Assembly (NCBI GenBank): GCA_951213105.1
Contig: OX578134.1
Location: forward strand, 142,177,450 to 142,241,449
DNA length: 64,000 nucleotides
Origin: Amaurobius ferox
Taxonomy: Eukaryota; Arthropoda; Arachnida; Araneae; Amaurobiidae
Reading direction: 5' to 3'
Position numbers and translations under genes: made by a program. Of this stretch, positions 49,541-60,389 are shown piece by piece; within the stretch, counting starts at the first letter, position 1, and each line of letters begins with the position of its first letter. The notes beneath the pieces are model-generated. The model saw only the letters and a list, made by a program, of their open reading frames with translations. It made no database searches and had not been told where the DNA came from.

Positions 49541-50513
49541 AAAATCTGATATGGGCAATACATGACTTTCCTTATATAATGTGATGAATTTACTACTTTT
49601 ACAGTAAAAAAAAATAAGTTTTCCTTATAGTAGATACTAATATTCTTTCCAAGATATTGAATTTTCGACAATTAGTCGTCATTTTTATTGATATATCGTC
49701 ATTTTTATCCATTTGGCGAGATTTTCGTTAATTTGGCAACATTTCAAAAAGTCTCCAAGTTGGCGACATTCCGCCAAATCCGTCGCCAAAATCTCGCCAC
49801 GAATTATGGTCGAATAAATAAGTTATTCTTAAAGCAGATAAATTACTATATTAGCGTTCAAATACAAGAATATTACTTAAAGTATCTTTTTTCATGAAAG
49901 GAACGAGCTAGATCCACGAGAATGATGTCACCCAAATTAGCGCATGGTATTACATATGAAAAGTCAACATGTTTCTCAATAGGATATATATATTTTTTAA
50001 TTTTATATGACTTTTTGATAATTTTTTTGAAAAATGTACAATATCTCGAGAACGGTTCATATTAGCGTTCTAAAATTTATGTCAATCGTTTTCTAATGAA
50101 AAATTACATAAGAAATATCTATTTGCGTAACTTTATTAGTGGTTTAGATTTTTTGACGATTTTTTCAAAATTTCATTCGAAAATTTAGGGGGTTTCTGAA
50201 CATTCGATTGCGTATAAAAACAATAGGCTTCCGGTGTTTACGGATTGCGATTTTTGTACCAAATTTTGCTCGAATCGGTCTATTCGTTCGTCAGTTATCG
50301 TCTCCACAGACTCACTGATCCACACACACATACTTTCACACACACACACATACTTTCGCACACACACACACACACAGAGAGAGACATCATTTCAAAAATG
50401 TTTGATTCGTGATCAGGGATGCTTGAAACGTGCTCTCCCGTCGAAAACTCGAATTCGAATTTTCGACCCCGTCATAATACTTTCCTTATACATTATGTAT
50501 ATAAGGAAAGTAA
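49541..50513 (+). mobile_element. Full-length family B element
   Basis: It starts AAAATCTGATATGGGCAATA with CATGACTTTCCTTATATAA following. It contains the TTGGCGAC/GTCGCCAA inverted words (about 49758-49790), the 'caatatctcgagaacggttcat' block, a CA microsatellite (about 50320-50376) and GTCGAAAACTCGAATTC. It ends with the best hairpin of the family at 50478-50512. The 5' ACTTTCCTTATATA is the inverse of the terminal arm TATATAAGGAAAGT. No protein is encoded; the 110-codon frame at 50234-50566 crosses the element end. Confidence 0.85.
50478..50512 (+). repeat. 3'-terminal hairpin of family B element
   Basis: The arms TACTTTCCTTATA and TATAAGGAAAGTA are perfectly complementary over 13 bp with a 9-nt loop. 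An alternative pairing extends the stem to 16 bp with a 2-nt bulge. Equivalent hairpins end the copies at 18670-18702, 45286-45320 and 982-1020. Confidence 0.9.
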
Positions 50514-50514
50514 A

Positions 50515-51050
50515 AATACATGCAGTGTGCCATAATTTAAATAAACTCCAAGAAAAAAAAAATTAGCCCTATTGCGCAACTTGGACTTTTTATAAAATTT
50601 AGCCCAATTTACATTATTCTGCAAAAGTCGTAGCAGAACTCGACTGTAAGGATTTTCTAAAAGTTAAGAATGTGTTCTCACAATATTCATATATCAGCTT
50701 CGTGCTTATATGCGTGTGATCACGGAATAGCCGATATCTGTGATGCCAGCAAGAAATTTGGCCACAAATTTGGAAGACCTACCTATATCCCAAATGCCCC
50801 CTACTGTATAATTAGTTAGAGGACACATTTGTAAAATGTATCTGACTATGAATTGGCTTATTTTGGTATTATACTGTTCTGTATAGACACCCAAGTCCTA
50901 CTTTTCCCGAACGTCTGAATTTAAAATGAATGTCAAACTAATATAAAAATATATACATACACATGGTACTCTACTTGTATCTGAGACAGAAAACTAGGTC
51001 CCTAAAATCTAGAATAATATATATATATATATATATGTACTTGGTTTTCG
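50515..51050. other. Unassigned DNA
   Basis: Contains a short TA microsatellite at 51016-51036. No gene or recognised repeat is supported. Confidence 0.5.
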
Positions 51051-51054
51051 CTTT

Positions 51055-51190
51055 TTTTTCCTAAGTGGGAAGACTGCCGTTATGAACCCTATTTTTGCAC
51101 CGAACCAAAATATTTCCCTAGCAGAAAGCTACAGACCAATTAGCCTTTAATCAAGGCTTTCATCAAGATCCCTAAGGTAGGAGTTTCCTA
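51055..51190 (+). pseudogene. Non-LTR retrotransposon reverse transcriptase fragment
   Basis: In the frame of 51061-51150 it reads through KTAVMNPIFAPNQNISLAESYRPISL before a stop at 51148-51150. The AESYRPISL motif is the hallmark start of the reverse transcriptase domain in LINEs of the Jockey/CR1 type, where it is preceded by 'W..A.V.PI.KP' as here. The following bases could continue the domain in another frame (Leu/Ser-rich). About 30 codons are left of a domain of several hundred; it is a dead fragment. Confidence 0.7.
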
Positions 51191-51580
51191 GCATTTACTC
51201 CGCCGCACAACGGTAGATGGCGCTGTTGGTTCTCTTTGGTGATAGAAGAAGTACCTGCCCATTGATCCTTGCAGCTCACAATCCGAGAACTGCTTCCTTA
51301 GCTCGCGTATTAATGCAAGCCCCGTCCATAACTTCAATTTTTAAATCTATTTTCATGATGCACAATTATTTTGTAAATGATTTTATGAAATTGTACGTCT
51401 GTATTTATCTAAAAGTTTAAACTAAACTTGCAAATCCTAATTTTAATCCACACTGCTATTTCCTTTGCCACAGACTCCTGCTTTTCTGCCCTCGCCCAAC
51501 ATCATTTTCAGCTACACCAGCTATCGCCACTGCAACACGAGGTATCCACCATCCATCAACATACTTGATCACCTTCCTCT
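51190..51580. other. GC-richer segment of unknown nature
   Basis: Between the reverse transcriptase scrap and the decayed repeats the DNA is less AT-rich and holds frames at 51217-51420 and 51565-51756. I recognise no domain in either. It could be the rest of the LINE copy or unrelated. Confidence 0.35.
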
Positions 51581-51854
51581 CAGCACCCAAGGAAAGAAGT
51601 GTCAATGTTTATCTAATTCTATATCGTTATTCTACTACAAGTGAGCAATTTATTACTAATACAAAGGTAGAGGTAAGTATCATTCTGGCACATTCTGGCT
51701 CCGTAATGAAGGGTCTTGGCTTGGCTTTATATATACATATATTAGGAAGGATTTGAATAATGAAACAGTGACTTTTGCAATGAAATATTTCTGCTCCTGA
51801 TTTATTTTCTGTGAAAATTATATACTGTATATTTCTATGCTCTTTTGCTTGATA

Positions 51855-52330
51855 GGTTTGAGCAACTAAGCATCCATTGTAATGAATGAAATATCAAAAT
51901 TTATAGGTTTTTCTTAATTAAGCACGCTGCATTTTGCAATAAACAACCTATCAGAATTCACATGCAATATTTCTTTATTATACAATATTTCGTAATAAAT
52001 GAACACTTCAAATGTACATTTTTTCCTTTTAATATTTAAGTAAGCACGTTGTGTTTCGTAACGAAGTAGCTATGAATATTTACAAGATTTTGTTTTTTGT
52101 TGTTATTCAATGTAGCATTTGAATAACAACGAAATTCAATATTTAGCAGAGAATGTACTTTCAAAATGTATACTTATTTTTTCAATATTATTCAACTTTA
52201 AGTACGATGTATCACGTTATGAATAAACTATCACCATGCACAGGTTTTTTCTTGATTCATTTTTCAGTGTAAAACCACACATTGCTTAATAAATAAACTA
52301 TCAAAATAAATATTTTTCTTATTGTATTAT
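51855..52330 (+). repeat. Decayed tandem repeats of about 60 bp
   Basis: A unit of the form 'aagcacg.tg..tttcgtaataaataaactatcaaaattcac..gtttttctt' recurs about seven times with strong divergence. Clear instances lie at about 51866, 51920, 51990, 52041, 52201 and 52273. Confidence 0.6.
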
Positions 52331-52334
52331 TATA

Positions 52335-53250
52335 ATTATTCATTTTTATTATTGACTTGAATACAACTTGAGCATTAACTTGTGTTTATGATTAATACAC
52401 AGTTTCGTGTCGCATTTAAATATATTTTTAATAATTCGATAAAATTTTTCTACAAATATGAAGAAACTAAAGATTAGATAATACAGTTAATAATTGAGTT
52501 TAATATTCAAAATATTAAGTTTATGTAGTCAATCCTATTTGCCAATTGAATATTATATCAACTAAAGATGCACCAATAAAAGGAGCAGATACATTGAATG
52601 ATGAAAAATGTTATTCCATTTTACAAAATAATCTTTAATCTGAGCAATTTCATGCAATGCTACTAAAAGAAAGCAACAGTTCCAAAAGTCAAAAGACATT
52701 TAACCTTGGTGTTTTATGGGTAGTGGTGCTTTGTTCAGACTTCAGGATAACAGATCCTAACAACCATCCATTGTAATTGATTGATGTTTTGGTTTATCTA
52801 TTTTGTTACTTTCTTTACAGGAACCTTTCAGGGAGATTGAGAGGACGCAATAAATAAGTCTTGGGATACAGTAGATATTGAGCATTCCCCTTCGGCTATT
52901 AGATGAAACTTAAGGTGAATTTAACACATAAGTGAAGTCAAAAAGAAAGTCTGTGAACGTTGGGAAATATTTTGTATATACTAAATGCATGTGTATTAAA
53001 TCTAAATTTAACTTGTCGGTTTTTGAAGACTTCAAATCAATAATATAAAGCATTTATAGCAATATGATTTTTTTTTAAATGCTGCATTCTTTAACTTAAT
53101 TGTTTCTATATATATCGTAGTTTCATATATTTTTAAAAATCCCATTATCCAAATCATGTTCAGTGCTGAATCTGTAATAAGTTTTGTACATACTTCTTTT
53201 ATTTTGGTTTCCTTTAGTTCTTTATAAACAGAATGATATTAATAATACGA
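52335..53250. other. Unassigned AT-rich DNA
   Basis: TTGTTACTTTCTTTACAG at about 52803-52820 looks like a 3' splice acceptor, but no exon can be supported downstream. Confidence 0.4.
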
Positions 53251-53262
53251 TATATATATATA

Positions 53263-54120
53263 CAAGATGTCCCAAAAGCATTGACCTCTGCTTTTATTCC
53301 ATAAATATTGAACTTAGACATATATAATAAATTACAATGTTGCGTAAGAAAGGTACAGAATTTTAAGAAATCGATTAAAATTTTCAAGGGAATTAAATTT
53401 TAAGAAATACAAAATTTACACTTTTATACGGCCCTCGTACAAAAACATTTCCAATGAGTAAAATGTGCCAATACACTAATGAAGTGATGTACAAAATTTC
53501 AGGGTTTTATCATAAAAAGTCCCAGAGATATGAAAAGACAAAAATGCCGACTTAAAGCACTTTTCGATGCATCGACATGGGTTCTTAGAGGGTAAAAATT
53601 ATGTCAGCAGATCGCGTTTCAGGGGTCATACACAAATTACTAAGGAAAACGATTACATCAATAAATAATGATTTTGCTCTTTATTGGTACAAAAGGATTT
53701 ACACTGTGTAGAAATAATAACTTTACACAAAAATTACAAAGCTTGTTCAAAATGTTTTCCATCCATGCCAATGATCCTTAATGGATCTTTGGCATGGAAG
53801 GAAATCTTTAATAGATAAGAAGCAGACATTTTTTGCCTATGAAGCATTTATGCTTGCGTTATTTGCACTCTTGCTGTAGACATTTACATTTTACTTTCTG
53901 ATTAATCCCTCACCAACTTTGTTTAAACATATCTTGGGGACATTTTATGATAAAATGCTAAAATTTTGTACAGCACCTTATTAGCGTATGGGGCACAATT
54001 TACTTATTGGAAATGTTCTGTACGGAGACTGTAAAAATTATAAATTTTGTATTTCTTCAAATTTAATCCGCTGAAAATCTTTATCGATTTCATAAAATTA
54101 TGTACCTTTCTCAACGCAAC
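53263..54120 (-). mobile_element. Non-autonomous mariner-like element, copy 2, right end lost
   Basis: It starts CAAGATGTCCCAAAAGCA after TA (53261-53262), next to a TA microsatellite. The left inverted repeat is complete, about 290 bp, running inward to AAAAGTCCCAGAGATATG. It pairs with the right repeat from CATATCTTGGGGAC-type sequence (about 53926) to 'cgcaact' at 54120. There the last ~70 bp are replaced by a CA microsatellite. On the minus strand MDGKHFEQAL plus stop (53734-53766) is the C-terminal tip of a mariner-type transposase. Compared with copy 1 it keeps the part of the left repeat lost there, and it has an extra palindromic segment at 53762-53798. Confidence 0.85.
53762..53798. 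repeat. Palindromic insertion within mariner-like copy 2
   Basis: TCCATGCCAATGATCC and GGATCTTTGGCATGGA are complementary at 15 of 16 positions around TTAAT. Copy 1 has only the first arm at this place (about 9499). Confidence 0.85.
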
Positions 54121-54122
54121 TC

Positions 54123-54134
54123 ATACACACACAC

Positions 54135-54168
<34 letters not shown>
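54123..54168. repeat. (CA)n microsatellite at a junction of two broken transposons
   Basis: About 22 CA dinucleotides with one G interruption. The mariner-like copy 2 stops at its left edge and the Tc1-like relic starts just past its right edge. Confidence 0.95.
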
Positions 54169-54171
<3 letters not shown>

Positions 54172-54199
54172 TATCAATAAGTATGTGTGGATAAAGCCA

Positions 54200-55148
54200 T
54201 ATGATGCAACGAAATCTTTTCCCAGACCATAACACGGCCCCAACCGCCTTGTGTTCTTCCAGCAATGATTGATGAGTTTTTCTTATCTGATATATTACGC
54301 GTTATACGCCAACTGTTGTTCTATGAAGCAGAAAATGTGACTCGTCGAAGACAGCAAATTTTTGCCAAAAGTGGAGGTCCAAATGCTATACTGCAGGAAT
54401 AAGATCAAGGAGAAGGCGACCGTGATGTTTACCATATTATCTCTCCATGGCCGTGACTACAATCTCTCATCCAGCAAAGCCACGGCCACTTACCCGACGG
54501 GATCATTCACCGAGCAAGGTCCGAAGAACACCCGCTAAGCCCAGTCGCCGGCCTGATCTAGACTCAGGTCAAGAATAGACACAGTACATGCGATCACAGC
54601 CACCTGGAAGGGTCCGAGACCTAACTGCCTCACCGGTACGACGGCCTGTTCCCCGGATTTTTATGCCCCCAGGTTGGAGGACTAGAGCTACAGAGCTAAG
54701 ATCCGTAACCACCATCTGTTGGTGGCCCACCGAGGGGGGGGGGGGCAAATGGGATACTACAATGCAAATGTAAATATTTTCTCCCGACGTACTTTTGTCA
54801 ACATATAGTTACAGTGACTAACCGTCTGCTTCGGATTACCATACGCAGCAAGGTCTGCTAAACTGTCGTTAGCTCCATAGTACTTCCGTTAACCCCATGG
54901 TTCATTAGACCAGTAGGTTGCTCCACTTCGGAGCCAACTTTCACCTCTCACCTCAATGGCGCTTTATGCTCCGCAATTTCCACGTCGTATTCGCAATAAT
55001 GTCATTTCTCTAATGATGAAACACTCTAACCACAGCAGTACTTGAAAAGTTCACAAACTGTGCTGTTTCGAAAATAGTGCTACTCTTGTCCCGAATCCCG
55101 ATAATCATCATTTTTTCCAAATCTGATAAATTGTTCCTTTTAGTCATG
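54200..55148 (-). pseudogene. Tc1-like transposase, broken
   Basis: The N terminus (55148 to about 55010) reads MTKRNNLSDLEKMMIIGIRD, then ETAQFVNFSSTAVVRVF and a stop. This is the first helix-turn-helix of Tc1-like transposases ('LS..EK..I...R..G.SI.ETA..V..S...V'). Much further on, FAVFDESHFLLHR (about 54380-54320) holds the second catalytic Asp context (DESHF). After a frame change, GRTQGGWGRVMVW (about 54290-54245) is the conserved block that follows it. The first catalytic Asp region and the C terminus were not found. Not functional. Confidence 0.8.
54400..54765. other. GC-rich block, probable insertion in the Tc1-like relic
   Basis: About 55-60% GC against an AT-rich background, with a 12-G run at 54734-54745. 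No reading frame with a recognisable domain, and no Pol III boxes that I can defend. It may be a SINE or a fragment of an unknown element. Confidence 0.45.
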
Positions 55149-55309
55149 ACAGCAACGAGTGATATGTTTCCAGATTGCCCGCACCAAACCTTATATAACC
55201 TCCTAGTCAACTCACGACACAAGTGCCTTCTTTCACTGGCTATGCGCTGTTGACGTCAAAAGGAGAAGGTGGTCACAAGAATGTTACTCGACCCTGTAGT
55301 TCTCAAAAC

Positions 55310-58300
55310 ATGCTGGCTATGCTTTTCTCTAACTCCATGTTCTGCCCCTTGTAGAATTTTTATATTATTTAACACAATATTAGCTTAGCAGGTTTGAATG
55401 TATTTTCATATTTTTCAAAATTTAGATTATGGTTTCAGTTTATTTAAAACATTCGGCAAATGAAGGCAATTAGAGTTTAGTAACGAAAAATCGATCCCTT
55501 GCAGCAGAGTTATTGTTATCTGTGACTCAAAGCTAAAAAAGAGCTTCTAAAAATAATTAGTAAACATTAATTAGTAAAATCCAATAAGCTTCATTTGAGA
55601 AAATTTTTGAAATTACACTTTTTTAATTGATCTGTATGAATTAAATTCAGTAAATTATGTTGATTAAATTGCATTAAAAAAGTTCTGCTAGCTAAACTAT
55701 AGTAATTGAATTGTGTTCATTGAATTATATTAAATGTGAAGTTAAATTTGTTATTAAATTGTGTTAATTATGAGAAATAAAACATGTGTTAATGTTTCTT
55801 TTTAAAATGATAACTTAATAGTCACATTAAGAATCTGAAAAGACATAGTTTGAAAATATAGCACAATACGTTTAAAATTAATTAGTAGATAAAAAACACA
55901 ATAGTGATTTCAATATTGTAATATATTGATTAGATATTGAAATATTAAATAGCTGTAAAATAAATTTATAATAATGAGAAATTAAAGGTAAAAAATATAT
56001 TTTGCTGTAAAATTAATTGTAAATGCTTTTGACACATATCTATCCAAGCGGTTGTGGGTGTTAGACCTTAATATTATATGTACGTTAAGAAAACTTTAAA
56101 TTTAATAGGGATTTATATGTTTGTTTAAGTTAAATTTCATTTAAAATATCCAACTGGGATATATTTTCCTTCCAATACATATTACATATAAATGTATTAT
56201 ATTGTTATGGGGTCAAATACACAATCCTGAGATTTTACAAAGTCTACCCATTGTGAGTAGCTACGAATCAATCAATCAACTAATTTCTATTATATAATGA
56301 AATGAATATTCAACCTAAACGGTAATAACAATAAAAATCTTTGCAATTTTTAGCGAGATTGAATTACTAATAAGCTTTAAATTGTTATTTCTCATACTAT
56401 ACATTTGCTAACCAGCCAAAAAAACTTGGTACTAAATGCGCTAAATTATTTAATAAACCCGACAGATATGTACACAACAGAAATTGAATTTCACTGCTCA
56501 TTTCTTAGGAAATATTACCATATATATTTTACATCAACATTATTTCAAAGTACTACCTCACTTCGTCTAAGATAAAACGAAACATATAAATTAAATTTAG
56601 ATATTGTGAGATTGTAGATTATGTCAATGTATGGTTTTCTGCCTTCTAGGATTTGATTATCAGCAAAAATCTTCGCATCAAAATTCTTGAACATGACACT
56701 CGAAAACTCATTTTCTCCCAAGAATTGGAAACATGTTGCTTCAGAATATGTTAAAGCAGTATATCCCGTGTATGCTATGCAGACATTTTCCGAGACATAA
56801 GAGTGTGATTTGATGCATACACAAATAAATTAAATTGATATTTGTATTATTATTTCATTGTAAATTGATATTAAAATATCAAAGAATTCCAATGCACCTC
56901 TCAATGCACCGCTCAATGTCTTATACAAAACAGAACACGAAATCGGTGTGTAATTAAGTCACCATCCAGTAAGTATTTATCTAATATGTGTTCAGTAAGT
57001 TTTAATTTAGCGTTATCTAGTAAGTTTTCCTCATGTATGATTATTTTTATCAATTCAGAATGCATTATATATTAAATGTATTATGCATTTAAAATATATC
57101 ATACATTTTTATCTCTATATGGTATGTCTTTTAACGTCTTATAACTTACACGTAGTGTTTAATTTTTTATTAATTGTTTAGTGAGCTACATTAAAGTTCT
57201 TTTAAAATATCATAGCCTATTTTAAACACATTAACTTTTTATTTCTAAAGCGATTGAAATATAATAGTCATAAGTTAATGCATAAGTTAATACTAGTAAA
57301 TACTCCTCTAAAAGCAATATAAACCGTTATTTTTTCCGACTTGGAGTAAAAACAACAGTATAATTTCGTTTTGTGGACTCTGCCAGATAGATGCTTGCTC
57401 ATATTCCGTGACGTCAGCTACTGATCTCCATGAATATACAAGACATGCTAGATTTACGTGATATTTTATAAGGTATGTACTTCACGTAAGTACTGTTTAA
57501 AGTCTGAAGTGTGATGTTGGAAATCATCAAGTTTATAAAGATTCTATAGATTATGTGATAGCATATAAAATAGTTGACTGCAGTATATTTTCAAGATAAA
57601 TGGCTGTTGTCAAATCACCATGTTGAATAGTGAGGGAGATAGGTTAAATGAATAAATTAGACAACTTGATAGATCGGAAAACAGGATTCGTTCCTGAATA
57701 CTTCAGGACTGACTCCAATGGATACCGTCCAGGATTTCCGAGTACTACACCACTCCAAATAGTCATGCATATGTTTGTTGGTCAATGGTAAGTAACTATC
57801 TTAAAATACACCTAGAATAATGCCTATCATATGCCGTTCATCAACAAATGAGGTATCTAAAATTTAGATGATACATTGCATAATTTTAGATGGAGAAAGG
57901 AGACGACATTAGTCTTCTTATGCCTTAGCATAAGATAAGTTATGCGATCGCTGCCATAAATCTTTCCTTTACCTCAGATGTGGTAGTTATGTGAGCTCTC
58001 TCAGACCCACAGCTGCCAACGTGGCATTATCAAGATGGAAGCTGATATATATGTCTAACAATCTGGTTTCTCGAACTTGCTCACTTTATCGTACAGACTA
58101 CAGTTGCACCATAGAGACATATTCAGAGCTACTTAATGTTACTAAATCTCAAAACTAATTAAATGTTGTTTGGAGATAGGACTGCCACTAATTATATGGG
58201 CCCCAGCATGCTCTCTCCTCATACGTTCTGGAAAATTTCGAAATATCCATTGCCGATAAATTTTTAATTATTTGCATATCTTGCCGAAATACAGGGAGGG

Positions 58301-59290
58301 CAACAAAATGTCGTAATTATTAAAATAAAAATTATAAATAATTCTTCATTTACATCCTGGGCAAATTGCAGTGGCCAGTGTGCCGAACCTTTAGTCCGCT
58401 AATCATCTTCAGAAAGTCCCTACATAGGACTCTGAATTTACAAAAAAAAATCAATTATTTATATTTACTACGTTGTAAATAAATAAGCAGATACTTCTAT
58501 TTTATAGAAGTACTAAAATATATTATTGATAATATAGCCAATTGGGAATAATAGATTTCATGTAATGTATTCAAAAAGCAACTGACACTGGAATATTTCT
58601 TCATAAAATGCATTTGAAAATTATTTCCGATAGCCATATTTTATTAAACGAATTCACGAAAATAATGCATTGTGCTAGAATTACAAACCCAAAGGACCTT
58701 TAGAAGAATCTTTTTAAACATAATTTGAATCGTTATTCAATTAATCTTAGTGAAGACAATTGATCTTCAATATTGAGTTCTTATAAAAAAATACACGTTT
58801 CGAATTACGACATTATTCGAAAGAGAAAAGTTCCCGATTTAGTTTTTTTAATATAAAGACACAGGTACATAATCGAATAATTTTTGTAGGCTAATCCAAC
58901 TTGATCCCCGATGTGGCAGTTACTTTGGCGTCCGAAGGAAAAAGATATCCAAGTCAACCCAAGCTGATTTAGACAAGACTAATAGAACAAGAAATCAGGT
59001 GGGAGGAGGAAACTGGTCAGACGTAAGGAGTACGGCACATAATTGACCAGGATGCGACGCAAACTGAAGGCCGTATGAGTAACAAGACAGGATGAGTGGT
59101 TATGAATCCAATTTGGAAATAAATAGTGAAATTGTGCTCGTGCTAAAATCCTTCCATGTAGCCATCCTTCACAAATATTTTGTTGCTGTCAACAATCAAT
59201 TTAGTGAATTAATATCCATGTAAATTTGAACTACTCTTCGGTAGCGTAATCAAGTGGACAGTGCATTATATTTGGCAGTTTTTTACACTT
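55310..59290. other. Unassigned AT-rich DNA
   Basis: No gene, RNA gene or recognised transposon is supported. Loose TTGAATTGTGTTAATTAAAT-like short repeats occur at about 55630-55790. Two segments (about 57960-58010 and 58910-58960) share a weak 'gatgtggtagttatgtgagctc' resemblance. Confidence 0.4.
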
Positions 59291-59294
59291 GCTG

Positions 59295-60060
59295 CTCTTA
59301 CTCTTGCTCAGTTCTTTTAGCAGTCAATTTTGTCTCAACCCATTCATTCTGCAGGCAAGAAAACCTTCATAGTTGTATATCTCACTGATCGGTCGTATAC
59401 TGACGTATGTAGTCGCATGTAATTGTTCCATTGCTTGTTCTTGTTGATTGCCTCTGGAATCAGATTATAGGACTTCTAAAACCTAGTTGATCCATCTTAA
59501 CTTATTCAATTTAAAATTACAATTCTGGCTTCTTTATAGTTATCCATTGATAGTTTTACGTCCATTTTATATCTTCTTCAATTTGTTTGTAAACAACGTT
59601 ATACGTCTTATATATTCCGTCATGTATCTGTTATATTTCCGCTGCCGTCATCACAGAAGTGCCAAAAATAGCCAACGATTTCTAACTAACTCTTCTTTCT
59701 CAATTCTTTAATAGTTAATTTTGACTCCACTCAATTATTCTACAGGCAGGAAACACCCCAGGGTTGGATATCCTATTGGTCAGTCGTATACTGATGTATA
59801 TAGTTGCATGTAATTGTTCCATTGATTGCTGTTGTTGATTACCACTGGAATCAGTTTATAGGATCTCTAGAAACCTTCTTGGCCCATCTTAACTTATTCA
59901 ATTTGAAATGTCAATTATGGCTACATTATACTTATCCCATTAAGAGCTTATGCCCATTTATATCTTCTCCAATTTGTTTGTACAAACTGTTAAAAATTTT
60001 ATATATTTCGTCGTGTATCTGTTATATATATTTTTACTGCCATCATAATGTTTTGACGAG
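59295..60060 (+). repeat. Tandem duplication, 392-bp offset, two copies
   Basis: Copy 1 (about 59295-59660) and copy 2 (about 59687-60055) are collinear. Shared landmarks are GTCGTATACTGA at 59393 and 59785, GCATGTAATTGTTCCATTG, CATCTTAACTTATTCAATTT, CTTCNCCAATTTGTTTGTA-type sequence and TGTATCTGTTATAT. They differ at many single positions and small gaps, so the duplication is old. Open frames overlapping the two copies are similar only because the DNA is duplicated; no domain is recognised. Confidence 0.85.
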
Positions 60061-60389
60061 ATTTCTTAATCTCTCGACACCTGTGTAAAAATGTCAAAAT
60101 CATGAAAATCTATATTATATATTTATATCTATATTTTTATGTATCCTTTAATATATTCAACCCTGTTATTATACCCCTCTCGTCTTATATATATGCAATT
60201 TATATTCTACATTTATCTATAAGTTTCAAAGGAATATTCAGCCATTTTAATTCTTTTAACGCGCACTGTGAGAGAGAGAATTATTTTCCCTTATAAGTTC
60301 AAGGTCTGCATTCGGGTGATGAAAAGCCTAATAAGATTTCATATGTACATGTTCTTCGGCAGTTGAAATCGGAAGTAATGTAAAGGTTT

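Larger units (their letters stand above)
54176..55306 (-). mobile_element. Tc1-like element relic with an internal insertion
   Basis: On the minus strand the terminus CAGGGTCGAGTAACATTCTT begins at 55306 next to a TA. A transposase start follows at 55148. Catalytic-domain motifs occur at 54300-54380 and 54210-54295. The spacing between N-terminal and catalytic parts is roughly 300 bp too long, which fits the GC-rich block at 54400-54765 being inserted. The 3' end is lost at the CA microsatellite. Confidence 0.75.

Noticed and set aside
52803..52820. 3' splice acceptor and host exon
   Set aside because: The polypyrimidine-CAG word is common in T-rich DNA; the following frame is short and no donor or domain supports an exon.
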